Shown here one piece after another: positions 17,217 through 25,308 of a stretch of 64,000 nt of DNA; the first letter of the stretch is position 1; each line of letters starts with the position of its first letter. Under the pieces are notes generated by a model. That model made no database searches, was not told the DNA's origin, and was given only the letters and a program-made list of their open reading frames with translations. The translations under genes were made by a program, and so were the position numbers. Where the stretch lies: the NCBI GenBank assembly GCA_942493325.1, contig OW818689.1, forward strand, positions 5,208,001 to 5,272,000, in the 5' to 3' direction. This DNA is from JAAFHB01 sp942493325 (GTDB taxonomy: Bacteria > Bacteroidota > Bacteroidia > Bacteroidales > Prolixibacteraceae).

Positions 17217-17530
17217 AGCAGTATTTTTGTAAGAGTAAAGTGTTGGTAATTTCTTGCACACACTTGCATAACCTTTTCAGCATCATTCTTTTTATTGCCC
17301 CTTTCGTCAATAGCGATTTGAATTAAAAAGCTTAGTTGTTTTAAATCCATTGGGACATACATTTCCTGGTCTAATATTTTCATAACAGTAGATGCTGCAT
17401 CAAAGGCACTGCAAACAGTGAGTTTGGGGTAAGGCAATTCAAGTACTTCAATAAGAGCATTAACTCCACATGCCATTCTTTCTAAACTAAAGGGATCCAC
17501 ATCAAATCGGTGGTTGGTATCAAGATTCAT
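17213..17530 (-). CDS. Hypothetical protein
   Basis: 105 residues, no signal peptide and no membrane segment. I do not recognise a family. The sequence looks like a small soluble, mostly helical protein (ERMACGVNALIEVLELPYP, then TVCSAFDAASTVMKILDQEMY). Its stop overlaps the end of the plus-strand Fic/AbiEi-like fragment by 4 bp. It has ordinary amino-acid composition, so it is likely a real gene of unknown role. Confidence 0.5.
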   Translation of the reverse strand: MNLDTNHRFDVDPFSLERMACGVNALIEVLELPYPKLTVCSAFDAASTVMKILDQEMYVPMDLKQLSFLIQIAIDERGNKKNDAEKVMQVCARNYQHFTLTKILL

Positions 17531-17687
17531 AGTAACTGATTTTAGTTTGTTCCCCGGTCTTAGCGGGTTATCGGTTTATTTTAACGATTGTACCTGCTTT
17601 TTATGAATACTTTGCATTCATCGCAACGAGAAAAAAGAGAGGGGTACGCGGATAAAAATATACATGTTTTACAAATGGCCTAAATCG

Positions 17688-17725
17688 AAAAAGTCAACTA
17701 CTGATTAACAAGTAGTTGACTTTTT
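17688..17725 (-). terminator. Terminator of tRNA-Arg
   Basis: Perfect 15-bp inverted repeat: AAAAAGTCAACTACT at 17688-17702 and its complement at 17711-17725, with an 8-nt loop. Read on the minus strand it follows the tRNA 3' end within 6 nt and ends in a T run. Strong intrinsic terminator. Confidence 0.85.
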
Positions 17726-17730
17726 TACGG

Positions 17731-17803
17731 TGACCCTGGAGAGACTCGAACCCCCAACCTTCTGATCCGTAGTCAGATGCTCTATCCATTAAGCTACAGG
17801 GCC
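17731..17803 (-). tRNA. tRNA-Arg (anticodon ACG)
   Basis: 73 nt. On the minus strand the acceptor arm GGCCCTG pairs with CAGGGTC (one G-T pair), and a D arm (TAGCTTAATGGATAGAGCA) follows. The anticodon stem TCTGA/TCAGA encloses the loop CTACGGA, giving anticodon ACG, and the T arm has GGTTCGAGTC. Discriminator A; CCA is not encoded. Confidence 0.95.
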
Positions 17804-17821
17804 ATTTTGCGTGAAGCGGTG

Positions 17822-17829
17822 CAAAGATA
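17822..17829 (-). promoter_or_regulatory. Candidate -7 box for tRNA-Arg
   Basis: TATCTTTG on the minus strand, a perfect TAnnTTTG, 19 bp upstream of the tRNA 5' end. This distance fits a short leader. The upstream TTTG-like boxes are at non-standard spacing. Confidence 0.5.
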
Positions 17830-17940
17830 ATCAGTTTTTGCAAACCAAAACCATCATACCCATTTTTTTTGGAAAATAACATTACATCAAAGGCTTGTGG
17901 TGGCTGGCAAACCGGGGAATTGTTTGCTGTCAGGCCGTTG

Positions 17941-18040
17941 GCGAAGGGGCGTGGGGCACAGAACATGGAGCATGGAGCATGGGGCAGGGGGCGATCCCGA
18001 ATCACGTCGTTCTCGGGAGGCGAGAGGGCGAAGGGGCGCT
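17941..18040. repeat. CATGGAG/CATGGGGC repeat block
   Basis: G-rich low-complexity stretch with tandem CATGGAG CATGGAG CATGGGGC (about 17964-17985), bounded by GCGAAGGGGCGTGGGGC. Read on the minus strand it matches the structure of the CCCCATG array at 38752-38790, including a nearby GCCCTTCGC/GCCCCTTCGC. No gene is supported between the tRNA and feoAB (17804-18227); this block is its main content. Confidence 0.5.
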
Positions 18041-18183
18041 AATGCTTTCGGATTGGATTCACCGGTTTTCACAGCGTATTAAGTGTCCCTATCAGCAGCA
18101 ACACCAAACTTTGTAAGAATCCGTGTAATTGGTTCAAATTCGTGTAATTTGTCATAAACTCTACAACTCCCGAATAAATCGCA

Positions 18184-18191
18184 TATATTTG
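18184..18191 (+). promoter_or_regulatory. Candidate -7 box for feoAB
   Basis: TATATTTG, a perfect TAnnTTTG, 37 bp upstream of the GTG start of the Feo fusion. No Fur-like operator was identified by eye. Confidence 0.45.
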
Positions 18192-18227
18192 CATGCTAAT
18201 TTTTAATTATTCTTAATAAGGAGTTGG

Positions 18228-20651
18228 GTGCGTCTTTCGGAAGTCGGTGAAAATACTAGTGTTGTCATTATCAAGTTGCTTGGTCATGGTTCCTTTCGTC
18301 GCAGAATCTCGGAAATGGGATTTGTAGTCGGAAAGGAAGTGACCGTAATTAAAAATGCCCCGTTGCGGGACCCCGTTGAATATCAATTGCTGGGTTATAA
18401 TATCTCACTGCGTCGGGCTGAGGCTGATCTTATTGAAGTAATTACCACCGAAGAGGCAATGACTCTTGTACCCCCCAATTTCGACGGCACTATCGATATG
18501 GAGGTTCTGAAGATTTCAGCCCGTCAGAAAGGGAAAACGATTCATGTGGCGTTGGCCGGAAATCCAAATTGCGGCAAAACTACTCTTTTTAACCGTGTTA
18601 CCAATTCGAAGGAGCATGTAGGAAATTACAGCGGTGTAACGGTGGATGCCAAAATCGCAACTTTTCAGCGGAACGGGTATACATTTAAGCTGGTTGATCT
18701 TCCGGGTACCTATTCTCTTACCGCCTTTTCTCCCGAGGAACTGTTTGCGAGAAATTATATCATCGAACAAACGCCCGATATTATTCTCAATGTGATCGAT
18801 TCCACAAACCTGGAAAGGAATATGTTCCTCACGACGCAGCTGATCGATATGGATATAAAGGTGGTGATAGCCCTTAATATGTACGATGATCTGGTTGCGG
18901 GCGGTGCAACACTCGATTCTGAAAAATTGGGAAAGTTACTTGGGATTCCGATTATCCCAACAACCTCAAGCAAAGGATTAGGATTGGATGAACTATTCGA
19001 CGAAATTATTGAAGTCTACGAAGATCGTAATCCAATAGTTAGGCATATACATATTAATTACGGGGAGGAACTCGAAAAATCCATTGAAGTTATCCGCAGT
19101 GAAATCAAAAATCATAAGCCGGCCAGTGTTGTTCTTTCGTCAAGATATTTAACAATTAAGCTTTTGGATAACGACCCGGAAGCACTACGGACACTTGAAA
19201 CGTCATCAAATTTTGCCAGGATTAACACGATTGCCAAAAGCGAGATTGCCCGGCTTAAATCAAGGCTCAATGATGAAAGTTCACACCTTATCACAGATGC
19301 CAAATTCGGGTTTATTGCCGGAGCACTCAAGGAAACGTTTATCCCGGGAATCCTGTGGCGCTACGCGATTACGGGCAAAATTGATTCCTTGGTTACACAC
19401 CGGGTTTTCGGATTTCCGATTTTCCTGTTTTTTATGTTTTTAACTTTTTTTGCTACATTCCGGTTAGGATCATTTCCCATGACCTGGATTAGTGAAGGGG
19501 TTATGCTTGTCTCTGAATTTATCAAAACAACAATGCCCTCCGGGATGTTCAAGGATCTGCTTACCGATGGTATAATCAATGGCTTGGGCAGTATTATTGT
19601 GTTTGTTCCCAATATTCTGATCCTGTTTTTCTTTACCTCACTGATGGAAGACACAGGGTATATGGCACGTGCTGCATTTATTATGGATAAACTTATGCAC
19701 AAGATCGGATTGCATGGGCGCTCTTTTATCCCCATGGTGATGGGTTTCGGCTGCAATGTGCCCGCGATTATGGCTACCCGTACGATACGGAACCGCGGTG
19801 ACCGTTTGCTGACCATGCTGATTATTCCTTTTATGTCCTGTTCAGCACGTTTGCCCGTGTATATTGTACTGATCTCCGCTTTTTTTACAGAGTACCCGGC
19901 CATGATACTAACTGGTTTATACATGCTTGGAATAGTAATGGCAATCATAATGGCCCGTATTCTGAATATCACTCTTTTCAGGCGTAAAGAGACACCGTTT
20001 GTAATGGAACTTCCCCCTTACAGGATGCCTGTGTTGCAAAATACGTTATTACACATGTGGGATAAGGCAAGTCAATACTTTAAAAAAATTGGCGGGACAA
20101 TTCTGATCGCGGTGGTAATTATTTGGGCGCTCGAATATTTTCCGCGAAACCCGGAAAATCAGCCTGGTGTAAATGGAACCTATGTGTCGGGGGCTACACA
20201 CGATATATTTGTGCAATCACAGATTGAGAACTCTTATCTTGGAAGAATAGGACGAGCTATTGAGCCGGTAATCAGACCGTTGGGATTTGACTGGAGAATG
20301 GGTATCTGCCTGATTGCAGGTATCCCTGCGAAAGAAATCGTCGTGAGTACCATGGGCGTTTTGTTCGAAACGGGAAAAGATGACCAGATGAACAGTGAAT
20401 TGTTACCAGCAGTGCTTAAAACGGAAGTCTATTTTTCCGGAGAAAAGGCAGGTGAAAAGATATTTAACCAGGCTGTTGCACTTTCATTTCTGGTTTTTGT
20501 CCTGCTCTATTTCCCATGTATTGCCGTGATTGCTACTATAAAACGAGAATCGGGGAGCTGGAAATGGGCATTGTTTACCGTTTTATACACAAGTGTTTTT
20601 GCATGGCTGGCCGCTTTTCTCACGTATAATATCGCCCTTATCTTTATTTAG
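18228..20651 (+). CDS. feoB: Ferrous iron transporter, FeoA-FeoB fusion
   Basis: 807 residues. Start is GTG at 18228, preceded by AAGGAG (spacing short, 4 nt); no ATG fits. Residues 1-75 form a FeoA SH3-like domain (MGFVVGKEVTVIKNAP). The GTPase domain follows, with G1 GNPNCGKT at 111-118, then NYSGVTVDAK, DLPGTYSLT and NMYDD. Then come the helical bundle and the membrane domain with two Gate segments (TGYMARAAFIMD, CNVPAIMATRTI, and the later GIPAKEIVVSTMG). It takes up Fe2+ across the inner membrane. Fusion with FeoA is common in Bacteroidota. A Cys-rich accessory gene follows at 20736. Confidence 0.96.
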   Translation: MRLSEVGENTSVVIIKLLGHGSFRRRISEMGFVVGKEVTVIKNAPLRDPVEYQLLGYNISLRRAEADLIEVITTEEAMTLVPPNFDGTIDMEVLKISARQKGKTIHVALAGNPNCGKTTLFNRVTNSKEHVGNYSGVTVDAKIATFQRNGYTFKLVDLPGTYSLTAFSPEELFARNYIIEQTPDIILNVIDSTNLERNMFLTTQLIDMDIKVVIALNMYDDLVAGGATLDSEKLGKLLGIPIIPTTSSKGLGLDELFDEIIEVYEDRNPIVRHIHINYGEELEKSIEVIRSEIKNHKPASVVLSSRYLTIKLLDNDPEALRTLETSSNFARINTIAKSEIARLKSRLNDESSHLITDAKFGFIAGALKETFIPGILWRYAITGKIDSLVTHRVFGFPIFLFFMFLTFFATFRLGSFPMTWISEGVMLVSEFIKTTMPSGMFKDLLTDGIINGLGSIIVFVPNILILFFFTSLMEDTGYMARAAFIMDKLMHKIGLHGRSFIPMVMGFGCNVPAIMATRTIRNRGDRLLTMLIIPFMSCSARLPVYIVLISAFFTEYPAMILTGLYMLGIVMAIIMARILNITLFRRKETPFVMELPPYRMPVLQNTLLHMWDKASQYFKKIGGTILIAVVIIWALEYFPRNPENQPGVNGTYVSGATHDIFVQSQIENSYLGRIGRAIEPVIRPLGFDWRMGICLIAGIPAKEIVVSTMGVLFETGKDDQMNSELLPAVLKTEVYFSGEKAGEKIFNQAVALSFLVFVLLYFPCIAVIATIKRESGSWKWALFTVLYTSVFAWLAAFLTYNIALIFI

Positions 20652-20735
20652 GGATCGTAATATAAGCATGACCTTTAAGAGTCAACTCGAAAGATGATGA
20701 ATTTTCTATTCCATACATTTAATTACTAATCGGCT

Positions 20736-20906
20736 ATGCAGGAATATCTTACATGGTTTGTTGTTTGCGTGGCAGTGATTTTTTTTGGACTTCGAACAGC
20801 CAGATCTCTGAAGTCGTTTAAAAAGACGGATAGCTGTGACGCGTGTGGCAGTTCATGCGGTGACTGCCCCGTAGCTCCCGGAAAAAGGAAAATTAAAAGC
20901 AGGTAA
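20736..20906 (+). CDS. FeoB-associated Cys-rich membrane protein
   Basis: 56 residues. One N-terminal membrane segment (LTWFVVCVAVIFFGLRTA), a short Lys-rich linker, then CDACGSSCGDCP, with four Cys in the tight spacing seen in FeoB-associated peptides, and a basic tail. It lies 84 bp after feoB on the same strand. The role is inferred to be support of Fe2+ uptake, possibly metal handling at the channel. Confidence 0.85.
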   Translation: MQEYLTWFVVCVAVIFFGLRTARSLKSFKKTDSCDACGSSCGDCPVAPGKRKIKSR

Positions 20907-21585
20907 AAAGGTTCATGAGATCAGTGAATAAACAATTTCAGGTTCTATGACCAATTGTGTGGGTCAATCTGCAAACTACTTATAAAGATTGCTACTGGCT
21001 ATTAGTGGCTGGCTGCTGGCAGACTCGCTTTCTAAAAAATTAGGAGCTATCTTAACGTTCAAAGGATTAGGACCAATTAGTTCGCACGTTCATGCCAGGT
21101 GCAAGTTGCCAAAAGCCAGCTGCTTATTCCTCATACCAAACGACATAGCGCTCAATTTCATTTATCCTCACTTACATCTTTATTCATCCAATAATCGCAA
21201 ATTGGCATATATATCTTCGAAAGATTCTGTATTCCTGAACTATATCTCCGTCGAATCGTATCTTCCGGAATACTATGACCGCCAGTCGATACCCTTATGC
21301 CTACTCTTTCAATTGCTAAATCTACTGATGTATAAATTTGGCATCTACTTTTTTATCAAAGATAATTACTATTCATTTCTGATATCTCGTTCCTATACAA
21401 TTGAGCAGAAATCTTCCTGGTTTGGTCCAACGGACAGTTGCCAGTTGCCAGCCGCCAGTTGCCAGCCGCCAGTTACCAGTTGCCAGCCGCCAGTTGCCAT
21501 TTGCCAGCCGCCAGCCGCTCACGAAGAGTCGGGGCCAGCTGCCAGCTACCCTAAAAGCCTTCGGTCTCCAGCCATCAGCCCGTTA
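20907..21585. other. Gene-free region with GCCAG-rich repeats
   Basis: 679 bp between the Cys-rich peptide and yqhD. A plus-strand open frame of 200 codons exists (20989-21591), but its composition follows the repeats and it has no recognisable domain, so I do not call it a gene. Degenerate GGCTGGCTGCTGGCAG (about 20995-21020) and GCCAGGTGCAAGTTGCC (about 21093-21110) precede the main array at 21433-21518. Between them is ordinary AT-rich sequence. Confidence 0.5.
21433..21518. repeat. GCCAGTTGCCAGCC tandem array
   Basis: About 86 bp made of CCAGTTGCCAG and CCGCCAGTTGCCAG units in close tandem, with variants (ccagttaccag, ccatttgccag). GGCCAGCTGCCAGC follows at about 21533-21547. The array ends less than 70 bp from the yqhD stop codon. 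A related array is at 22908-22957 and a reversed one at 25131-25166. Confidence 0.8.
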
Positions 21586-22749
21586 TTATAACTGCATTTC
21601 AAGAAGTTTAGCCATATCGTCTATAGTAAGATCACCGCGTTCACCGATTGCCTTAATACCCCGTTTTGTAAAGCGGCCTGTAATTTTGGATATCGTATCA
21701 CGGCCTACTCCATAGTCAGAAAGTTTTGTTTTTATTCCGACTGATTCAAAAAATTCAACGGTCTTTTGAATGGTGGCATCAATCCTGCTGTCATCAGTTC
21801 CTTCGGTTATCTTCCAGACTCTTTCGCCATACTGAAGAATCTTCTCCTTTTTATTTTCACGCTTTAGCTTCATGATTCCCGGAAGCACAATACAAAGTGT
21901 CTGTCCGTGATCTATCCCGTGAAGTGCGGTGAGTTCATGACCAATATTATGAGTTGCCCAATCCTGGGGAACACCGGCTCCGATGAGTCCGTTTAATGCC
22001 ATTGTAGCCGCCCACATAAAATTAGCGGCAGCGTTATAGTCCGATCGGTCGGCAAGCACCTTGGGCCCTTCATTAATCAGGGTAATCAGGATTGATTCGG
22101 CAAAACGATCCTGGATTTCAGCGTTAACGGGATAAGTCAGGTATTGTTCCATTACATGAATAAACGCATCTACAATTCCGTTGGCAACCTGGATCTGTGG
22201 CAGTGAAAATACGACCTGGGGATCAAGAATTGAAAAGACGGGCAATACAAATTCTGAATCAAATGCAAGCTTCTCTTTTGTTTCCCATCGCGTGATCACC
22301 GAGTTTCCGTTCATCTCGGAGCCTGTTGCGGGAAGCGTAATTACCGTTCCTATCGGCAACGCCTTTTTCACGCTGACCAGATTTCGCCTCGATAAAATTT
22401 CCCAAGGATCGGATCCTTCCCAAAGTGCCGCGGCTGCAATAAATTTGGTTCCGTCCAGAACGGAACCTCCTCCCACTGCCAGTAAAAAGTCGATCTTGTG
22501 CGATTGGACAATTTCAACACCTTTCATCAGCGTTTCATAATGCGGATTTACTTCAATTCCGCCGAATTCGATGATGTTGTAGCCTTTCAGAGCCGATATC
22601 ACCTGATCATAGACACCATTTTTTTTGATGCTTCCACCACCGTATGTGAGCAGGATATTGGCTCCCCGGGGAACTAATATCGAAAGCTTTGAAATCTCAC
22701 CCTTTCCGAAGCAGACTCTTACCGGATTATAAAATTCAAAATTATTCAT
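21586..22749 (-). CDS. yqhD: Iron-containing NADPH-dependent alcohol dehydrogenase (YqhD-like)
   Basis: 387 residues, full length for the family. The N-terminal nucleotide-binding part has NILLTYGGGSIKKNGVYD and LLAVGGGSVLDGTKFIA (GGGS motif), and the C-terminal metal domain has DWATHNIGHELTALHGIDHGQTL, with the His residues that bind the metal. It reduces aldehydes to alcohols with NADPH and is cytoplasmic. It follows argF on the same strand but is separated by 206 bp containing a repeat array, so a shared transcript is uncertain. Confidence 0.9.
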   Translation of the reverse strand: MNNFEFYNPVRVCFGKGEISKLSILVPRGANILLTYGGGSIKKNGVYDQVISALKGYNIIEFGGIEVNPHYETLMKGVEIVQSHKIDFLLAVGGGSVLDGTKFIAAAALWEGSDPWEILSRRNLVSVKKALPIGTVITLPATGSEMNGNSVITRWETKEKLAFDSEFVLPVFSILDPQVVFSLPQIQVANGIVDAFIHVMEQYLTYPVNAEIQDRFAESILITLINEGPKVLADRSDYNAAANFMWAATMALNGLIGAGVPQDWATHNIGHELTALHGIDHGQTLCIVLPGIMKLKRENKKEKILQYGERVWKITEGTDDSRIDATIQKTVEFFESVGIKTKLSDYGVGRDTISKITGRFTKRGIKAIGERGDLTIDDMAKLLEMQL

Positions 22750-22907
22750 GATTAATTACTTTTATTTAATTGATTTTCTTTTAATTGTAAAAATTCCTTG
22801 AATCCGGAGGCCTGGTTGTGGCGGCTGGTTTCTGTCACCTGGCTATTAGCGAGTGCATCAATTAAGGATGAACCTTAATTACACAAAATCAGGCATATTC
22901 ATAGTGT

Positions 22908-22957
22908 CGCCAGTTGCCAGTTGCCAGCCGCTAGTTGCCAGCCGCCAGTTGCCAGTT
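22908..22957. repeat. GCCAGTTGCCAG array at the argF 3' end
   Basis: Fifty bp of GCCAGTTGCCAG and GCCGCTAGTTGCC/GCCGCCAGTTGCC units between yqhD and argF. The final unit runs into the argF stop codon (TTA at 22956-22958), so the repeat reaches the very end of a housekeeping gene. Confidence 0.8.
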
Positions 22958-23957
22958 AATTTCCTAACGTTGCCACCATCACCGCTTTGATTGTATGCAT
23001 GCGGTTTTCGGCCTGAGCAAATACAATTGATGCTTTACTTTCGAATACTTCGTCGGTAACTTCCATCGAATCAAGGCCGAATTTCTGAAAGATTTCTTCC
23101 CCTATCCGCGTATTACGGTCATGGTAGGCGGGAAGACAATGCAGGAATTTTACATCCGGATTGCCGGTCAGTTCCATGGCTTTTTTATTGACCTGGTATG
23201 GCTTAAGCAACTTAATTCTTTTTTCCCAGACATCATTCGATTCTCCCATTGAGACCCACACGTCGGTGTAGAGAAAATCACAATCCTTTACCGCTTCAGC
23301 CAGATCTTCCGTGATCAGGATTTTTGCCCCGCTTTCTTCAGCAATCTTCTGACATTCCAATTGCAATTCCTTTGTTGGCTGACATGCCTTTGGTGCTGCT
23401 GCCCGGAAATCCATTCCCATTTTAGCAGCACCCACCATCAGTGAATTGCCCATGTTATTCCGCGCATCACCAAGGTAAGCAAATCTTATCTCCGAAAGCG
23501 GTTTGACACAATGTTCCCGCATGGTCAGAAGATCAGCGAGTATCTGGGTTGGATGGAATTCGTCAGTAAGGCCGTTCCATACCGGGACTCCGGCATACAA
23601 AGCCAGTTCTTCGACAATTGATTGTTCAAATCCGCGATATTGAATTCCATCGTACATTCTCCCGAGAACCCTTGCGGTATCTTTCATCGATTCTTTCGAA
23701 CCGATTTGTGAGCCTGATGGTCCGAGATAAGTCACGTGTGCCCCCTGGTCATATGCAGCAACCTCAAATGCACAGCGCGTTCGCGTCGAGGTTTTTTCGA
23801 AAATGAGGGCAATATTCCGGCCGGTTAATCGCGATTCTTCCGTTCCGGCTGACTTCGCCCATTTTAATTCGGCTGCCAGTTCAAGCAGGTATTCGATTTC
23901 TTTACAGTTAAAATCAAGCAATTTCAAAAAATGCCTGGCATGCAGGTTAACACCCAT
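22956..23957 (-). CDS. argF: Ornithine carbamoyltransferase
   Basis: 333 residues, matching the ArgF/ArcB length of enteric and catabolic types. The carbamoyl-phosphate loop is STRTR at 57-61 (then C). GRMYDGIQYRGF, the HPTQ motif (DEFHPTQILADLLTM) and the HCLPAYHD motif are all present, so the active site is complete. It converts carbamoyl phosphate and ornithine to citrulline or the reverse. Carbamate kinase is 65 bp upstream in the same orientation, which suggests the catabolic direction (arcB role) in an arcC-arcB unit. An arginine deiminase is not in the window. Confidence 0.95.
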   Translation of the reverse strand: MGVNLHARHFLKLLDFNCKEIEYLLELAAELKWAKSAGTEESRLTGRNIALIFEKTSTRTRCAFEVAAYDQGAHVTYLGPSGSQIGSKESMKDTARVLGRMYDGIQYRGFEQSIVEELALYAGVPVWNGLTDEFHPTQILADLLTMREHCVKPLSEIRFAYLGDARNNMGNSLMVGAAKMGMDFRAAAPKACQPTKELQLECQKIAEESGAKILITEDLAEAVKDCDFLYTDVWVSMGESNDVWEKRIKLLKPYQVNKKAMELTGNPDVKFLHCLPAYHDRNTRIGEEIFQKFGLDSMEVTDEVFESKASIVFAQAENRMHTIKAVMVATLGN

Positions 23958-24022
23958 AATTTAAGATTTAAGGTAAAATTGTCTAAAATATTTCAAACTA
24001 CCAGTATTTAATGGAAAAAAAA

Positions 24023-24988
24023 TCACATCCCATACCGCATCGTAATTTTGGATCCATAGGATTTGTCTTCAAGTTTGGAAGCCTCTGTGATAATGCTTTT
24101 ATCTCCTCCGCTCTTAATAAAGGAAAGCGCAGCTACTATTTTAGGAGCCATTGATCCTTCTGCAAAGGTACCCGCTTCGAGGTATTTGATAGTGTCATTA
24201 TAGTCCAGGAATTCAAGTTTCTCCTGTGTTTCCAGCCCAAAATCCTTAAAAATAAACGGAACATCGGTAAGGATATAAAATTCATTGGCACCAACTCCGT
24301 TGGCCAGTACCGCAGATGCAAGGTCTTTATCAATAACGGCATCAATTGTCCGGACGTCACTGTTTTCATCATAATAGACCGGAATTCCACCTCCTCCGCA
24401 GGTGATCACGATATTTCCTTTCCTCGTGAGATCACTGATTATGCCGAGGTTGAAGATTGACTTAGGGGCGGGTGACGGGACTACACGGCGCCAGGGTTTC
24501 TCCCCTTTTTTACTCTCCTTGAAAATCCATCCTTTTTCTTTGGCAAGCGACTGTGCCTGATCAGCGGTGTAATACATCCCTATCCGTTTCGAAGGATTTT
24601 TAAATGCCTCATCTGCAGGATCAACCTCAACCATGCCCACTATTGTTATAACGTTTCTCTGTATTCCGTGCCTGTTCAGAATATTCCGGAAAGTCCGCTC
24701 GATCATATAGCCGATACCACCTTGTGTATCAGCAACACAAATATCAAGTGGCATGGGTGTGATGCCATAGACCTGCTGACCGGCTTCATTTCGCAACAGG
24801 ATATTACCAACCTGCGGTCCGTTGCCATGCGTGAGGATTAAATCGTATCCGGCATTAATCAGGAATATCAGATTTTCGAGCGTTTCAGCGGTATGTTTTT
24901 CCTGTTCTTCAATAGTCCCTTTTTCGTTATCCCGAAGAAGGGCATTTCCCCCGAGTGCAACCACAGCCAGTTTTTTCACAATATTCAA
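24023..24988 (-). CDS. arcC: Carbamate kinase
   Basis: 321 residues of the amino-acid kinase fold: VVALGGNALLRDNEKGTIEEQ at the N-terminus, LILTHGNGPQVGNILLRNE, then VVPSPAPKSI, VITCGGGGIPVYYDE and DKDLASAVLANGVGANEF, with the C-terminal GSMAPKI block. It makes ATP from carbamoyl phosphate. It is the first gene of a minus-strand set with argF. Confidence 0.95.
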   Translation of the reverse strand: MNIVKKLAVVALGGNALLRDNEKGTIEEQEKHTAETLENLIFLINAGYDLILTHGNGPQVGNILLRNEAGQQVYGITPMPLDICVADTQGGIGYMIERTFRNILNRHGIQRNVITIVGMVEVDPADEAFKNPSKRIGMYYTADQAQSLAKEKGWIFKESKKGEKPWRRVVPSPAPKSIFNLGIISDLTRKGNIVITCGGGGIPVYYDENSDVRTIDAVIDKDLASAVLANGVGANEFYILTDVPFIFKDFGLETQEKLEFLDYNDTIKYLEAGTFAEGSMAPKIVAALSFIKSGGDKSIITEASKLEDKSYGSKITMRYGM

Positions 24989-25130
24989 TTTTATTTAAGG
25001 ATGAAAAATCGATCTAAAGTAACACTATATCAAACAATCTTAATGTGCATAATATCATATTTTAAAGATTAATTTAGGGATGTCTAACCTATTTGTACAA
25101 ATCAAAACCAACAATTATTTGCAGGAACAC

Positions 25131-25166
25131 GGCTGGCAGCTGGCTGCTGGCAATTGATGACTGGCA
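25131..25166. repeat. Reversed GCCAG repeat upstream of arcC
   Basis: GGCTGGCAGCTGGCTGCTGG followed by CAATTGATGACTGGCAT. On the minus strand it reads as CCAGCAGCCAGCTGCCAGCC, so the copy is inverted relative to those at 21433 and 22908. Confidence 0.7.
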
Positions 25167-25254
25167 TAATCTCTCTGGATACTTAATTATTAACTGCTAG
25201 TTCGTAATTTGTAATTCATAATTCATAATTCATAATTCATTTGGTCTTTTTGGT

Positions 25255-25262
25255 TAAATTTG
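25255..25262 (+). promoter_or_regulatory. Candidate -7 box for ftsK-lolA
   Basis: TAAATTTG, matching TAnnTTTG, 47 bp upstream of the ATG at 25309. TTTGG at 25240 is too close to be a standard -33 box. Confidence 0.4.
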
Positions 25263-25308
25263 CAGGTCAATTCGATGCATTTTTTTTATAAACTTGATCT
25301 CAGAATAC

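Larger units (their letters stand above)
24989..25308. other. Intergenic region between arcC and ftsK with short repeats
   Basis: About 320 bp, divergent promoters expected. It contains a GGCTGGCAGCTGGCTGCTGGC block at 25131-25166, which is the reverse complement type of the GCCAG arrays at 21.4 and 22.9 kb, and a tandem AATTCAT repeat at about 25212-25240. The ftsK promoter box is at 25255. Confidence 0.6.

Noticed and set aside
17731..17803. Integration site at tRNA-Arg
   Set aside because: No repeat of the tRNA 3' end was seen in the window and there is no integrase nearby, so the decayed genes beside it cannot be linked to tRNA-directed integration.
18005..18116. Possible small gene before feoAB
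   Set aside because: Open frames there follow the G-rich repeat and show no start signals or family resemblance.
19361..19972. 203-codon minus-strand open frame inside feoB
   Set aside because: Antisense shadow of the FeoB membrane domain, with no family features.
20989..21591. 200-codon plus-strand open frame
   Set aside because: Its second half is the translation of the GCCAG array (repeated Cys-Gln-Pro), the first half has no domain, and it overlaps the yqhD 3' end. It is a by-product of the repeat.
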